This document shows, in pieces, positions 34,318 to 42,987 of a stretch of 64,000 bases of DNA. The first letter of the stretch is position 1; the number at the start of each line of letters is the position of its first letter. Origin of the DNA: Corynebacterium tuberculostearicum SK141. GTDB taxonomy: Bacteria; Actinomycetota; Actinomycetes; Mycobacteriales; Mycobacteriaceae. A model generated the notes under the pieces. It was not told the DNA's origin and made no database searches. It worked only from the letters and a program-made list of their open reading frames with translations. Location of the stretch: NCBI RefSeq assembly GCF_000175635.1, contig NZ_ACVP01000008.1, positions 1 through 64,000 on the forward strand, in the 5' to 3' direction. The position numbers and the translations under genes were made by a program.

Positions 34318-35480
34318 TAGTTGGTGCTAAAGAAGGTTCCCTCGCCGGAGACCGGCGAGTACTTTTCTTGCGCATCCATCCACTGCTTGGCGACGTCCAT
34401 ATCGGCATACGCCTCCGGGTTGATCCACTCCGCCACCTGCAGCAACGCTAGGTAATTAAACGGCGAATTATAGAATTGGTGCCACATGCTGTGGAAGTGG
34501 TGTTCCTTGACCGCACGCAGCTTATCGAAGCCAGCCTGCTTACCCGGCAGCTTAGCCACACTGCCCTTGGCTTCCTTTTCATCGATGCCGTAGCCCACTG
34601 CAGCGTATCCGACAGGGTGGCCTTCATCGTCCTTCATCTCAGACCAATCGCCACCGGTGGCGATGATCATATCCGGGTCAGATTCCAGGACCTTTTCCGG
34701 GGTGATTGTGCCAGACTCGCCCGGAATGACTTTATCGCCGACATTCTCGCCACCGGCCGCGTTGACCAGCTGGGAGATATTGGAATCGTTCCACGAACCA
34801 CAGCAGTCGGAAACGCCGGCCGAACGCCAGACGAAGGTCTTTGGCTTATCCTTAACCTTCTCCGCGCGCTCCTCCACCAAGTCCACGGTCTTTTGCCAAT
34901 CCGCGTTGAATTCCTCCGCGCGGTCCTCTTGGCCGAAGATTTCACCGAAGATGTCCATGGTCTTAGGCGTATTCTCCAGCGGATCGCGGCGGAAGTCGGT
35001 CACCGCGTACTTCAGGCCGGCCTGCTCCATCTTGTCGGTCAGTCCCGCCTCACGGGAGGCATCATACTGATCCAGCGACAGCACGATGAGATCCGGATCC
35101 AAGCTCACCAGCTTCTCTACGGTGACATCGCCCTTAGTGAAGCCGCCAATCTCCGGAACCTCATTGACGGAGGGCAGCTCCTTTTCCAGCGCGTTGTAAT
35201 AGTCCGGCACGTTCTGTTTAAGATCCGTGCCAATGCCGACGACCTTGTCCAGCGGATTATCGGTATTAAGAACGCCGGTAGCAAAAAGCGATCGGCCCTC
35301 GCCCAAAATCACGCGATCGGGAGCCTTATCTAGTTCCACGTCACGGCCGGTGATATCGGTAAAAGAGAAGGCGGCATCGTCGCTTGCTCCGCCGGTTACT
35401 TCCTCGGCCGCACCGCAGCCGACCAGCGCCATTGCCGACGCCGCCACAACCGCCATCACTTTAAGGGGAGTATGAGCCAT
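34317..35480 (-). CDS. Iron-siderophore ABC transporter substrate-binding lipoprotein
   Basis: The 387-residue protein has a lipoprotein signal (lipobox ALVGC) and the two-lobed TroA/FepB-type binding domain. Conserved blocks include LVSLDPDLIVLS and VWRSAGVSDCC. The C-terminal lobe has a His-rich HHFHSMWHQFYN segment. The start at 35480 (MAHTPLKV) is preceded by AAGGA, and the longer reading to 35540 would remove the DtxR boxes from the untranslated region. The ligand is an iron chelate, type unknown. Confidence 0.92.
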   Translation of the reverse strand: MAHTPLKVMAVVAASAMALVGCGAAEEVTGGASDDAAFSFTDITGRDVELDKAPDRVILGEGRSLFATGVLNTDNPLDKVVGIGTDLKQNVPDYYNALEKELPSVNEVPEIGGFTKGDVTVEKLVSLDPDLIVLSLDQYDASREAGLTDKMEQAGLKYAVTDFRRDPLENTPKTMDIFGEIFGQEDRAEEFNADWQKTVDLVEERAEKVKDKPKTFVWRSAGVSDCCGSWNDSNISQLVNAAGGENVGDKVIPGESGTITPEKVLESDPDMIIATGGDWSEMKDDEGHPVGYAAVGYGIDEKEAKGSVAKLPGKQAGFDKLRAVKEHHFHSMWHQFYNSPFNYLALLQVAEWINPEAYADMDVAKQWMDAQEKYSPVSGEGTFFSTN

Positions 35481-35531
35481 TTTCAGTCCTTGATCGTTGG
35501 ATGCCCTCGCGGCTAACGCGAAGGGCCTTAC

Positions 35532-35574
35532 ATAGGACATCCTAACCTGACTAGGTAAGGTAACCCAAACCTAA
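35532..35574. promoter_or_regulatory. Two DtxR-type iron boxes upstream of the siderophore importer
   Basis: TAAGGTAACCCAAACCTAA at 35556-35574 matches the DtxR consensus TWAGGTWAGSCTWACCTWA at 17 of 19 positions. A weaker site (14 of 19, minus strand) lies at 35532-35550. Together they imply ferrous-iron-dependent repression of the importer. The stronger box overlaps the stop codon of glsA. Confidence 0.8.
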
Positions 35575-36848
35575 ACGGGTTCGCCGTTGATCGCGTAGTC
35601 TTCCGGCTCGCCCTTGGGCACCTTCGTACCGTCCGACATGGTGCGATCTTCTAGCTCTCCATCCGGATCCACGATGGCGATATCGAAGCCAGACTCGCGA
35701 ATTCGGCGCAGCCCCTCCTTCAGCATGCGCCGACCCATGCGGTTCGTGCCCGTAATATGCGATAGCTCGAGCACCACCGTGCCCTCGCCAAAATCTGACT
35801 CCATCAGCTCGTACAAGATGGTCTCGGCCGCGTTGAAATTGATCAGGCCCTGCAGATAGATCACGGTCAGCTCCGCATCCTGCTCCACCTTGCGCACCGG
35901 GTTCACGCCATAGCGCTCGTCCGTAGACATCAGGTGCAGGCCCATGTCCTTCGACAGCAGCTTGAACGCATCCACCCCGCGCACTGAGTTGCCTTCCTTG
36001 TTCAGCCGCGGCGAGAATGTCGCCACGCCCAACTGGCCCGGCAGCGTGCCCAGCAGGCCACCCGAGACGCCCGACTTCGCCGGGATACCCACCTCGGCCA
36101 TCCAGCGGCCGGCGCCGTCATACATGCCGGCCGAGCTCATCACCGATAGCGTCAACCGGCACACGTCCGCGTCTAAAATTTTGTCGCCCGTCACTGGCTG
36201 CACGCCACCGTTCGCCAACGTTGCCGACATCACGGCCAAGTCCCGTACCGTCACCACAATCGAGCACTGCTCAATATACGTTGACACCGCATCGTGCGCC
36301 TCGTCCTGGATGATGTCGTAGTTGCGCAACATGTGCGCCAGCGAGAGGTTGCGTTCGCTGACATCGAGCTCGGAGGCGCGCATGGCGTCGTCGATAAGCA
36401 AATCGCGCCCCGCCAGCCGCGAGAAATAGGTGCGCAGACGCTCCACGCGCGCGGCAGGCTCCGAATCCACGCCATTAATCAGCTGCGTGACCGCAATCGC
36501 GCCCGCATTAATCATCGGGTTGACCGGCCGGTGATCATCGCGGTTGAGCGAAAGCTCGTTGAAGGCCTCGCCCGAAGGCTCCATGCCCACGATGTCGCGC
36601 ACCGCGGAAAGACCAAGCTCCTGGAGAGCCAGCGCATAAACAAAAGGCTTGGACAAGGACTGAAGGGTAAATTCCACCTCATCATCGCCCGCAGAATAAA
36701 CGTGGCCGGTGGTGGTGCACATCGCGGCGCCGAGATACTCGGGTTCCGCCTTAGCCAGCTCCGGAATATAGTCCGCCACGGCGCCGTCGCGATTATCGCG
36801 CACCTTGGTGAGGATTTCCTGCAAATAAAAAGGGATTGGTGTCTTCAT
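35571..36848 (-). CDS. glsA: Glutaminase with C-terminal STAS domain
   Basis: This enzyme converts glutamine to glutamate and ammonia. The 425-residue protein has the serine-dependent glutaminase domain (residues 1-300) with the catalytic SLSKPF (Ser-x-x-Lys) and the Tyr region GAGRWM. A C-terminal STAS domain (about 325-420) includes the strand EGTVVLELSHITG. The start at 36848 (MKTPIPFYLQE) lies 16 bases past the upstream terminator's T-tract; the 36896 start is inside that terminator and unlikely. The STAS domain suggests regulated membrane or partner binding. Confidence 0.93.
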   Translation of the reverse strand: MKTPIPFYLQEILTKVRDNRDGAVADYIPELAKAEPEYLGAAMCTTTGHVYSAGDDEVEFTLQSLSKPFVYALALQELGLSAVRDIVGMEPSGEAFNELSLNRDDHRPVNPMINAGAIAVTQLINGVDSEPAARVERLRTYFSRLAGRDLLIDDAMRASELDVSERNLSLAHMLRNYDIIQDEAHDAVSTYIEQCSIVVTVRDLAVMSATLANGGVQPVTGDKILDADVCRLTLSVMSSAGMYDGAGRWMAEVGIPAKSGVSGGLLGTLPGQLGVATFSPRLNKEGNSVRGVDAFKLLSKDMGLHLMSTDERYGVNPVRKVEQDAELTVIYLQGLINFNAAETILYELMESDFGEGTVVLELSHITGTNRMGRRMLKEGLRRIRESGFDIAIVDPDGELEDRTMSDGTKVPKGEPEDYAINGEPV

Positions 36849-36864
36849 CCCAACCCAGCCTACG

Positions 36865-36893
36865 AAAAAAGTCCCCGCGGTGTGCGGGGACTT
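36865..36893 (-). terminator. Terminator after the DUF3618 gene, abutting glsA
   Basis: The arms GTCCCCGC (36871-36878) and GCGGGGAC (36884-36891), extended by AA/TT, are followed on the minus strand by six T residues. It ends only about 17 bases before the glsA start. Confidence 0.88.
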
Positions 36894-36898
36894 CACAA

Positions 36899-37177
36899 TT
36901 AGTGGCGCTCGGACAGCAGGCGCTGCAGCTCCTTCAGGTCGCTCTTGCGGCGGCGAGAGCGGAAGACCGAGAAAGCAATCAGGCCAACCACAGCGGCACC
37001 GACGCCGCCTAGGGCCATCTGCACGTTGCGGTCCTGCAGCTTATCGGTGGCCGCGGTCTTAGCCTCGTTGGCAAAGTTCTGCGGCTTGCTGCGCTGTGCC
37101 AACTCGTCCAGGGTGCCGGCCAGCTGGCGGCGGGTGCGCTCGATATCGCGCTGAATGTCTTCAATATTGCGTGCCAC
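36899..37177 (-). CDS. DUF3618 domain membrane protein
   Basis: The 92-residue protein starts with an amphipathic helix containing DIERTRRQLAGTLDEL, the DUF3618 signature, and ends with one transmembrane helix (about 54-73) and a basic tail. Family members sit in the membrane with a short cytoplasmic coil and have no known activity. A Corynebacterium gene of this family usually neighbours bcp, as here. The ATG is preceded by AGGAG. Confidence 0.9.
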   Translation of the reverse strand: MARNIEDIQRDIERTRRQLAGTLDELAQRSKPQNFANEAKTAATDKLQDRNVQMALGGVGAAVVGLIAFSVFRSRRRKSDLKELQRLLSERH

Positions 37178-37273
37178 GAAGTTCTCCTCTTAACTTAGGT
37201 TCGCTCTTAACGGGGTCATTCTACCCCGCCGCCCCAAAAGCGTGCAGCCCGGGCGGTAAGTAAGGTGGAAACC

Positions 37274-37741
37274 ATGACTGAAAACCGTTTGAACGTTGGA
37301 GATACCGCCCCTGCTTTTGCGCTTGCCGACGACGCCGGAAACACCGTTTCCCTCGCCGATTACGCAGGCCAGCGCGTACTGGTCTACTTCTACCCCCGCG
37401 CCAATACCCCGGGCTGTACCAAGGAAGCCTGCGATTTCCGCGATTCCCTGGAACAGCTCAATGATCTCAATATTGCCGTCGTAGGCATCTCGCCAGATAA
37501 GCCGGAGGCACTAGCGAAGTTCCGCGCGGACCACGAGCTGAACTTCCCGCTGCTTTCGGATCCGGATAAGTCTGTCATGACCGCCTACGGCGCGTTTGGG
37601 GAAAAGAAGAACTACGGCAAGGTGGTCCAGGGCGTTATCCGCTCCACCTTCCTGGTCGAGCCGGATGGCACCATCGGCCAGACGCACTACAACGTCAAGG
37701 CCACCGGCCACGTTGCCCGCGTGATGAAGGGGCTTAGCTAG
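37274..37741 (+). CDS. bcp: Thiol peroxidase, bacterioferritin comigratory protein (peroxiredoxin Q)
   Basis: The 155-residue cytoplasmic peroxiredoxin reduces hydrogen peroxide and alkyl hydroperoxides. The motif TPGCTKEAC carries the peroxidatic Cys and a resolving Cys five residues later. The start at 37274 is preceded by AAGGTGG; an in-frame GTG at 37265 lies inside that site and is unlikely. A TetR gene follows 3 bp later, so the two are likely co-transcribed. Confidence 0.95.
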   Translation: MTENRLNVGDTAPAFALADDAGNTVSLADYAGQRVLVYFYPRANTPGCTKEACDFRDSLEQLNDLNIAVVGISPDKPEALAKFRADHELNFPLLSDPDKSVMTAYGAFGEKKNYGKVVQGVIRSTFLVEPDGTIGQTHYNVKATGHVARVMKGLS

Positions 37742-37744
37742 CGC

Positions 37745-38371
37745 GTGGGAGAGATTCTGCTACCGCGGCGTCGGCCAGCGCAGGCGCGCAGTCGCGAGCG
37801 CTTCGAGCGCATTCTGCAGGCCGCCCGCGCCGTGCTTGTCGACGTCGGCTTTGAGTCCTTCACCGTCGACGAAGTCGCCCACCGCGCCGGGGTGCCCATC
37901 GGCACGCTGTATCAGTTCTTTGCCAATAAATACGTGCTTGTCTGCGAGCTCGACCGCCAAGACACGGCCGCCAGCCGGGCCGAAATCGAGCGCTTCTCCC
38001 GCCGCGCCCCGGCCGCGCAGTGGCCCGATGTGCTGGATGAAACCATCGATCACCTGGCGCGCATGTGGCGCGACGATCCCTCCCGGCGCGCCGTGTGGCA
38101 TGCCGTGCAATCCACCCCCGCCACCCGCGCGACGGCCGCAGATACCGAGCGTCAGCTGCTTTTCCCCTTGTCAGAAATCCTCTCCCCGCTCGCGCCGTCC
38201 ATGAGCGATGACGAACGCATTGACCTGGCCGGCTTCCTTATCCACAACGTCGTCTCGCAGCTCAATTACGCAACTGCGGGCGACCCAGGCGACTTTGACG
38301 CCGTGGTTGTAGAGATTAAGCGCATGCTCGTTTCGTATCTATTTGCCATTGCGGCCCACTGGGGCAGTTGA
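37745..38371 (+). CDS. TetR-family transcriptional regulator
   Basis: The 208-residue protein starts at GTG (37745). The N-terminal helix-turn-helix (residues about 12-60) includes TVDEVAHRAGVPIGTLYQFF and the rest forms a helical effector domain. It follows bcp by 3 bp and probably shares its transcript. The ligand and targets cannot be read from the sequence. Confidence 0.88.
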   Translation: MGEILLPRRRPAQARSRERFERILQAARAVLVDVGFESFTVDEVAHRAGVPIGTLYQFFANKYVLVCELDRQDTAASRAEIERFSRRAPAAQWPDVLDETIDHLARMWRDDPSRRAVWHAVQSTPATRATAADTERQLLFPLSEILSPLAPSMSDDERIDLAGFLIHNVVSQLNYATAGDPGDFDAVVVEIKRMLVSYLFAIAAHWGS

Positions 38372-38383
38372 CGCTTAAACAAG

Positions 38384-38392
38384 TTATCCACA
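38384..38392 (+). other. Single perfect DnaA box
   Basis: TTATCCACA lies in the 75-bp gap upstream of the HNH gene. It is isolated and no origin features surround it. Confidence 0.3.
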
Positions 38393-38446
38393 GCTGCGGA
38401 CGTCTTCGCCTCGGCTTACCCGCCGGCTCTGCTTAAAGTTGCAGCC

Positions 38447-39433
38447 ATGAGCGCACTGAAGGCCTATGCCACCCACATAGCCTCGGCGATGGACATCCTC
38501 GCCGAGGCCCACGGCATGTCTGAACGCGCCCTTCTCGAGCTGGGCTTGCCGGATGTCGAGGCCCACGACCTTCGCGCGCTGGCCGCGGTCTACTTCGGTC
38601 CGACCGGCTTCAGCCGCAAGCAACGCCACGCAGCCGCGGCCGCCCGGCACCACGACCTCGTAACGCTCAAGCTGATTGAAAAGTACGTCTCCCGGGTGCG
38701 CACTAAGCGTGAGGCGTGGAACCTACGCGTGGAGCTGTGCCGCCTGCGTGGTCCGGCTTCTGAAATCGCCCGCCGCGCTAAGCAACGCCTGCGCGAACTT
38801 CGCCCGCGCCGCATGCCACCCCGCGAAGGCGTCCAACTCCTTCGCCGCCCGAACGGACCGTGGACTATGCGGATTACCGCACCCTCGGCCTTCCTTGCTG
38901 AATTCGACGCCGCGCTCGACCCCGACCGCCCACTCGATTCCCTCCGCGACCTCCTTCGCGGCACCGGCGCGCCTTCCGCGCGCACCACCACCAACGTCAT
39001 CATCCCGCTCAACGCGCTGGACCGCATTGTGGACGGCGACGGTGAAGAAGTCACCCTGCGCCTAACGAATGGCGCGACCATTACCGGCGCCGAGCTGGTC
39101 GAGCGCACCTTCACCGAGCACGGCCTCGCGACGCTAATCCACCCCGTCAAGGGCCCCGTCAACCTGTATCGCACATCACGTTACGCCACCGAGAAACAGC
39201 GGCAGATGGCCGCGGCCGAAAATCCCACCTGCCCGTGGCCGCCGTGCAACCATCCGGCAGACAAGGCCCAGATCCATCACCTCAAGGCGTGGAAACACGG
39301 CGGGTTGACCAATATGGAGAACCTGACGGTGTGCTGCCCCTACCACAACGGGGTCAACCAGGATGATCCAAATGCCCCGCCGCTGCGCGGGCGCCTTGCC
39401 CGAGTCAATGGCAAGGTCCGCTGGGTTCGTTAG
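38447..39433 (+). CDS. HNH endonuclease-domain protein
   Basis: The 328-residue protein has an N-terminal helical region (residues 1-135) rich in Arg and His, then a C-terminal HNH motif. HNH residues include Cys in PTCPWPPCNHPA, QIHHLKAW and CCPYHN, with Cys pairs suited to zinc. It resembles the actinobacterial DUF222/HNH-type proteins. No mobile-element context surrounds it, so a housekeeping or defence role is open. The ATG has weak binding-site support. Confidence 0.82.
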   Translation: MSALKAYATHIASAMDILAEAHGMSERALLELGLPDVEAHDLRALAAVYFGPTGFSRKQRHAAAAARHHDLVTLKLIEKYVSRVRTKREAWNLRVELCRLRGPASEIARRAKQRLRELRPRRMPPREGVQLLRRPNGPWTMRITAPSAFLAEFDAALDPDRPLDSLRDLLRGTGAPSARTTTNVIIPLNALDRIVDGDGEEVTLRLTNGATITGAELVERTFTEHGLATLIHPVKGPVNLYRTSRYATEKQRQMAAAENPTCPWPPCNHPADKAQIHHLKAWKHGGLTNMENLTVCCPYHNGVNQDDPNAPPLRGRLARVNGKVRWVR

Positions 39434-39454
39434 CGCTGCCTCTGCGAGGTAGCG

Positions 39455-40114
39455 CTACTCGGCGTGCTCTAAAAAGTCCGCGTAGACTTCGGCGGCTACC
39501 CGCGCGAATTCGGCGGGCGTCATGCGGGCCATGCCCTCCGGCAGGCTGCCCCACAGCGGACAGCCGGTCACCTGCGGCATCTCCTCGAGGTTCAGTCGGG
39601 TAGCTAAATCCGGATCGGCCGGCAGCGAGCCACCAATCAGCCCGAGCACCTCGATTCCGTGGCGTTGCGCCTCGCGCACAGTCAGCTCGGCCGCGTTGAG
39701 GCTTCCTAGGCTGAGGGAGGTGACGATGAGGAGCCTATCGGCGACGTCGGCAAGCGTATAGGCGTCCGCCAGACGCACGAGCAGCCCGCCGGCGCCTTCA
39801 ACAAGCACCACGCGGCCGGGCGCGTCAAGGGCGGCAATCCACTCCTTGAGTTCCTGCAGGCCGGGTTGGTCCATGCCGGCCCGGCGCGCAGAAAGGTTTG
39901 GCGCCAGCGGCTCCGGGAAGCGCACCATCTCGGTGACCTCCACGCCTGCCAGCTTGCCGACGGTCACCGCATCCCCCTTCCCCTCCGGCTCCCCCGTCTG
40001 CAGTGGCTTAGCGTAGACAACCTCACGGCCGCGCTGCTTGAAGGCACTGGCGAGCGCGGCCGTGGCCACCGTCTTGCCGACGTCCGTGTTCGTCCCCGTC
40101 ACGTAAATAATCAC
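39455..40114 (-). CDS. bioD: Dethiobiotin synthetase
   Basis: This ATP-dependent carboxylase closes the ureido ring of 7,8-diaminopelargonate to give dethiobiotin. The 219-residue P-loop protein has GTNTDVGKT near the N-terminus and VEGAGGLLV as the second nucleotide loop. Translation begins at GTG (40114) with a perfect AGGAGG upstream; the ORF could be read further upstream, but that part overlaps bioA. bioA and bioD overlap by 4 bp (GTGA), indicating a bioAD operon. Confidence 0.95.
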   Translation of the reverse strand: MIIYVTGTNTDVGKTVATAALASAFKQRGREVVYAKPLQTGEPEGKGDAVTVGKLAGVEVTEMVRFPEPLAPNLSARRAGMDQPGLQELKEWIAALDAPGRVVLVEGAGGLLVRLADAYTLADVADRLLIVTSLSLGSLNAAELTVREAQRHGIEVLGLIGGSLPADPDLATRLNLEEMPQVTGCPLWGSLPEGMARMTPAEFARVAAEVYADFLEHAE

Positions 40115-41382
40115 TGTCGTCCTCCTGCTACCGCGGCGCGCACGCCGCGGCACATCTGGGTTACTTCGTCGGCGGTGCTGATAAACGGCGGCATGATATA
40201 AATCAGTCGGCCGAACGGGCGCAACCACACGCCCTGTTCCACGGCCGCGGCCGTCGCAGCGGCCATATTTACTTCGCGTTCCATTTCCACCACGCCGATG
40301 GCACCAAGCACGCGCACATCCGCTACCCCCGGCTCCTCGGCTAGGTCTGCAAGCCCGCGCTGCAGCTGCTTTTCGATGCCCGCTACCTGCTCGCGCCAGT
40401 GCCCTTCCACAATGAGCGCAGTCGCCTCGGCCGACACGGCGCAAGCGAGCGGATTAGCCATAAACGTCGGCCCATGCATCAACGCGCGCGGGCGCATTCT
40501 CTCGGACACCTTCGCGGTAGCGAGCGTGGCGGCCATGGTCATAAACCCACCGGTCATCGCCTTGCCAACGCACATAATATCCGGCACGACGCCGGCTGCT
40601 TGGGTAGCAAAAAGGTCGCCAGTTCGGCCGAATCCGGTGGCGATTTCGTCGGCGATGAGCACGATACCGTGGCGGTCACAGATATCCCGGGCCCCGCGCA
40701 CCAGCTCGTGGTCATGAAAGCGCATGCCTCCCGCACCTTGGACTACAGGTTCAATGACTAGGGCCGCGACCTCCTCAGTGATGCACGCTTCCAGCTCGTG
40801 CAGATAGGTTGCGCGCTCGGCCGGGCTAGCTCCGCGGGTAGGCGGCGCTGGGGCGAAAATCTGGCGCGCTAAGGTGCCAGTCCACATCGAGTGCATGCCG
40901 CCTTCAGGATCGCACACGCTCATCGCCGCGAAGGTATCGCCGTGATACCCCGATCGCCACGTCAGCATCTTGGTGCGCTCGGGGTGCCCTAGGCCACGGG
41001 CGTACTGTAGCGCCATTTTGATGGCTACTTCTACCGATACAGATCCGGAGTCCGAATAAAAGACCTGTTCGAAATCACCCCGGGTCAGTTCCATGAGGTT
41101 GCGGGTAAGCCGCGCGGCAGGTTCGTGGGTGAGCCCGCCGAACATGACGTGGCTCATTCGCTCGATTTGTGCGGCCGCTGCTGCTTTGAGTCGCGGGTGT
41201 CCGTGGCCGTGGGCGGCGGCCCACCAGGAAGACATGGCGTCGATAAGCGTGGTGCCATCCGCAAGCGTTAGATGGACGCCGGCGGCCGAGTCCACCACAA
41301 GCGTTGGCTCGCCTGGCTCGGCGTAGGGGTGCCAAATGTGTCGCGCATCGAGAGCGGCAATATCCTCCGCTGAAATATCCAT
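40111..41382 (-). CDS. bioA: Adenosylmethionine-8-amino-7-oxononanoate aminotransferase
   Basis: This PLP enzyme transfers the amino group of S-adenosylmethionine to KAPA in biotin synthesis. The 423-residue protein has HIWHPYAEPG at the start, ADEIATGFGRTG at the PLP-binding Asp region and the PLP-lysine segment MCVGKAMTGG. It is first in a bioA-bioD operon. No bioF or bioB lies in this window, so the rest of the pathway must be elsewhere or KAPA be supplied. It is divergent from the POT gene with a 43-bp gap. Confidence 0.95.
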   Translation of the reverse strand: MDISAEDIAALDARHIWHPYAEPGEPTLVVDSAAGVHLTLADGTTLIDAMSSWWAAAHGHGHPRLKAAAAAQIERMSHVMFGGLTHEPAARLTRNLMELTRGDFEQVFYSDSGSVSVEVAIKMALQYARGLGHPERTKMLTWRSGYHGDTFAAMSVCDPEGGMHSMWTGTLARQIFAPAPPTRGASPAERATYLHELEACITEEVAALVIEPVVQGAGGMRFHDHELVRGARDICDRHGIVLIADEIATGFGRTGDLFATQAAGVVPDIMCVGKAMTGGFMTMAATLATAKVSERMRPRALMHGPTFMANPLACAVSAEATALIVEGHWREQVAGIEKQLQRGLADLAEEPGVADVRVLGAIGVVEMEREVNMAAATAAAVEQGVWLRPFGRLIYIMPPFISTADEVTQMCRGVRAAVAGGRQ

Positions 41383-41413
41383 GATTTTAGGTCTATCACA
41401 GACTTTCGGCCGT

Positions 41414-41419
41414 TATAGT
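41414..41419 (+). promoter_or_regulatory. -10-like element before the POT transporter start
   Basis: TATAGT ends six bases before the ATG at 41426, so transcription would start at or within a base or two of the ATG. No ribosome binding site precedes it, consistent with a leaderless message. The prediction is positional only. Confidence 0.4.
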
Positions 41420-41425
41420 GCTTTT

Positions 41426-42856
41426 ATGACAATTATTAAACAGCGTTCAATCCGGCGTCTACCGGCGGCTTTACCAGCAGTCGCCGGAATTGAAATGTGG
41501 GAGCGCTTTAGCTTCTACGGCATGCAAGCCATCCTCGCCTACTACCTCTATTCCACCTCCGGCGGGCTCGGCATGGACCAAGCACAGGCCACCGCGCTTG
41601 TCGGCACATACGGTAGCCTGCTCTATCTGTGCACGTTCGTAGGCGGGTGGGTCAGCGACCGGCTCTTGGGCGCCGAACGCACGCTCCTTGCCGGCGCGGT
41701 TCTGCTCATTTGCGGGCACTTTTCGTTGTCCTTGGTGCCTGGCGCGGCAGGTCTCGTAGCCGGGCTTTTGCCGCTTGCACTGGGCTCAGGCCTGCTCAAG
41801 ACAGCAGCAATCACCATTCTGGGTGCGGCTTTTCCTCCCGCGGCCGGCGCACGAGATGGCGCCTTCCAGATCTTTTATCTAGGGATTAATATCGGCGCCC
41901 TACTCGGGCCAATGCTTACTGGCTGGCTGGCACAAGAATACGGTTACCACGCTGGCTTCCTCGCGGCCGCGATCCTCATGTGTTGCGGGTGCGCCCTCTA
42001 CGGCACGCTGCGCCGGCGGGTAGTTGCGGAATTCGATTCGCGGCCGCCCAACCCCACCACCACACCGGGCAGGGCCGCGGCGATAGCGTTGGCGGCCGTC
42101 GTGGGCGGCGTCGTCGTTGCGGTGACTGTCTCGCCAGATAAGCTGGCCATGCTTTTGCTCCTTACCACGATCACGGCCGCCCTCGCTCTCTTCGCCAGCA
42201 TGCTGCGGTCGCCGCGGGTCAGCGCGCCGGAGCGGCGGAAGGTCGTGGCATATATTCCGCTGTTTTTCTGCTCTACGGCCTATTGGACCCTCCAACCGCA
42301 GATTTACGGCGTGCTAGCCGTGTACTCGGATCAGCGTGTAAACCGCATGGTAGGCGGATTTGAGATTCCAGCGGCGTGGACGCAATCGCTCAACCCCCTG
42401 TTCATCTTGGTGTTGTCCCTCCCATTGGCTGCTGGCATGGCCCGATGGGCTCGCTCGCGACGTCTATTAATGGCCGTGGGCATCATGGTGGCTGGTTCCG
42501 GAATGTTTGTGCTGTTGCCGTTCGTCGGGGGCGGAGAAAACTCAACGCCGTTCGCGGCTTTGGCCTTGACCATCTTCTTGATGTCGCTCGGCGAGCTATT
42601 CATCGGACCAGTGGGCATGGCGGCATCGGCCGCGCACGCACCACGGGCCTACGCGACGCGCTTTTCAGCACTGTACTTTCTCACCATGGCCATCGGCACC
42701 TCGCTGGCGGGAACACTATCGACGCTCTATGACCCTTCCTCGGCAGATGCGGAGCGGAACTACCTACTTATTGTCGGAATCGTCCCCGTCGCACTGGGAC
42801 TCATGCTCTTGGTCGGCCGAAAGGACGTCGTGGACGAGGTTTCGGGCGGCGTCTAA
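41426..42856 (+). CDS. Proton-dependent oligopeptide transporter (POT/PTR family)
   Basis: The 476-residue inner-membrane protein imports di- and tripeptides with protons. The first helix has the POT signature EMWERFSFYGMQAILAYYL, containing the ExxER-type motif, and about twelve helices follow. A GDR-like conserved loop VSDRLLGAERT is visible. The start at 41426 (MTIIKQRS) is favoured because only this begins close to a -10-like element; the track's longer reading overlaps bioA. It is divergent from bioA. Confidence 0.93.
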   Translation: MTIIKQRSIRRLPAALPAVAGIEMWERFSFYGMQAILAYYLYSTSGGLGMDQAQATALVGTYGSLLYLCTFVGGWVSDRLLGAERTLLAGAVLLICGHFSLSLVPGAAGLVAGLLPLALGSGLLKTAAITILGAAFPPAAGARDGAFQIFYLGINIGALLGPMLTGWLAQEYGYHAGFLAAAILMCCGCALYGTLRRRVVAEFDSRPPNPTTTPGRAAAIALAAVVGGVVVAVTVSPDKLAMLLLLTTITAALALFASMLRSPRVSAPERRKVVAYIPLFFCSTAYWTLQPQIYGVLAVYSDQRVNRMVGGFEIPAAWTQSLNPLFILVLSLPLAAGMARWARSRRLLMAVGIMVAGSGMFVLLPFVGGGENSTPFAALALTIFLMSLGELFIGPVGMAASAAHAPRAYATRFSALYFLTMAIGTSLAGTLSTLYDPSSADAERNYLLIVGIVPVALGLMLLVGRKDVVDEVSGGV

Positions 42857-42881
42857 GGTATCGGCTCCTGAGGTAGCTTGG

Positions 42882-42905
42882 GTGTCAGTGGAGAAAATCT
42901 GACAC
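42882..42905. terminator. Hairpin between converging POT and SPFH genes
   Basis: Perfect arms GTGTCAG and CTGACAC enclose a 10-nt loop. It lies between two converging genes and has no T-tract. A bidirectional terminator role is suggested by position. Confidence 0.4.
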
Positions 42906-42987
42906 TCGTGATCCGGCACAACTTCCGCGCGGCGGGTTATTCCACGCTGCGCGGTATAGGCATCAAAAAGGTTATCGATGCTCAGGG

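Noticed and set aside
38384..38392. DnaA box as part of a replication origin
   Set aside because: It is a single box with no dnaA, dnaN or AT-rich unwinding region nearby.
38447..39433. HNH protein as a homing or mobile endonuclease
   Set aside because: No intron, intein, inverted repeat or duplicated target surrounds it, and codon use looks like the neighbours.
39455..40444. 329-residue reading of bioD
   Set aside because: The extra 110 residues overlap bioA and are Arg-rich; the GTG at 40114 has AGGAGG.
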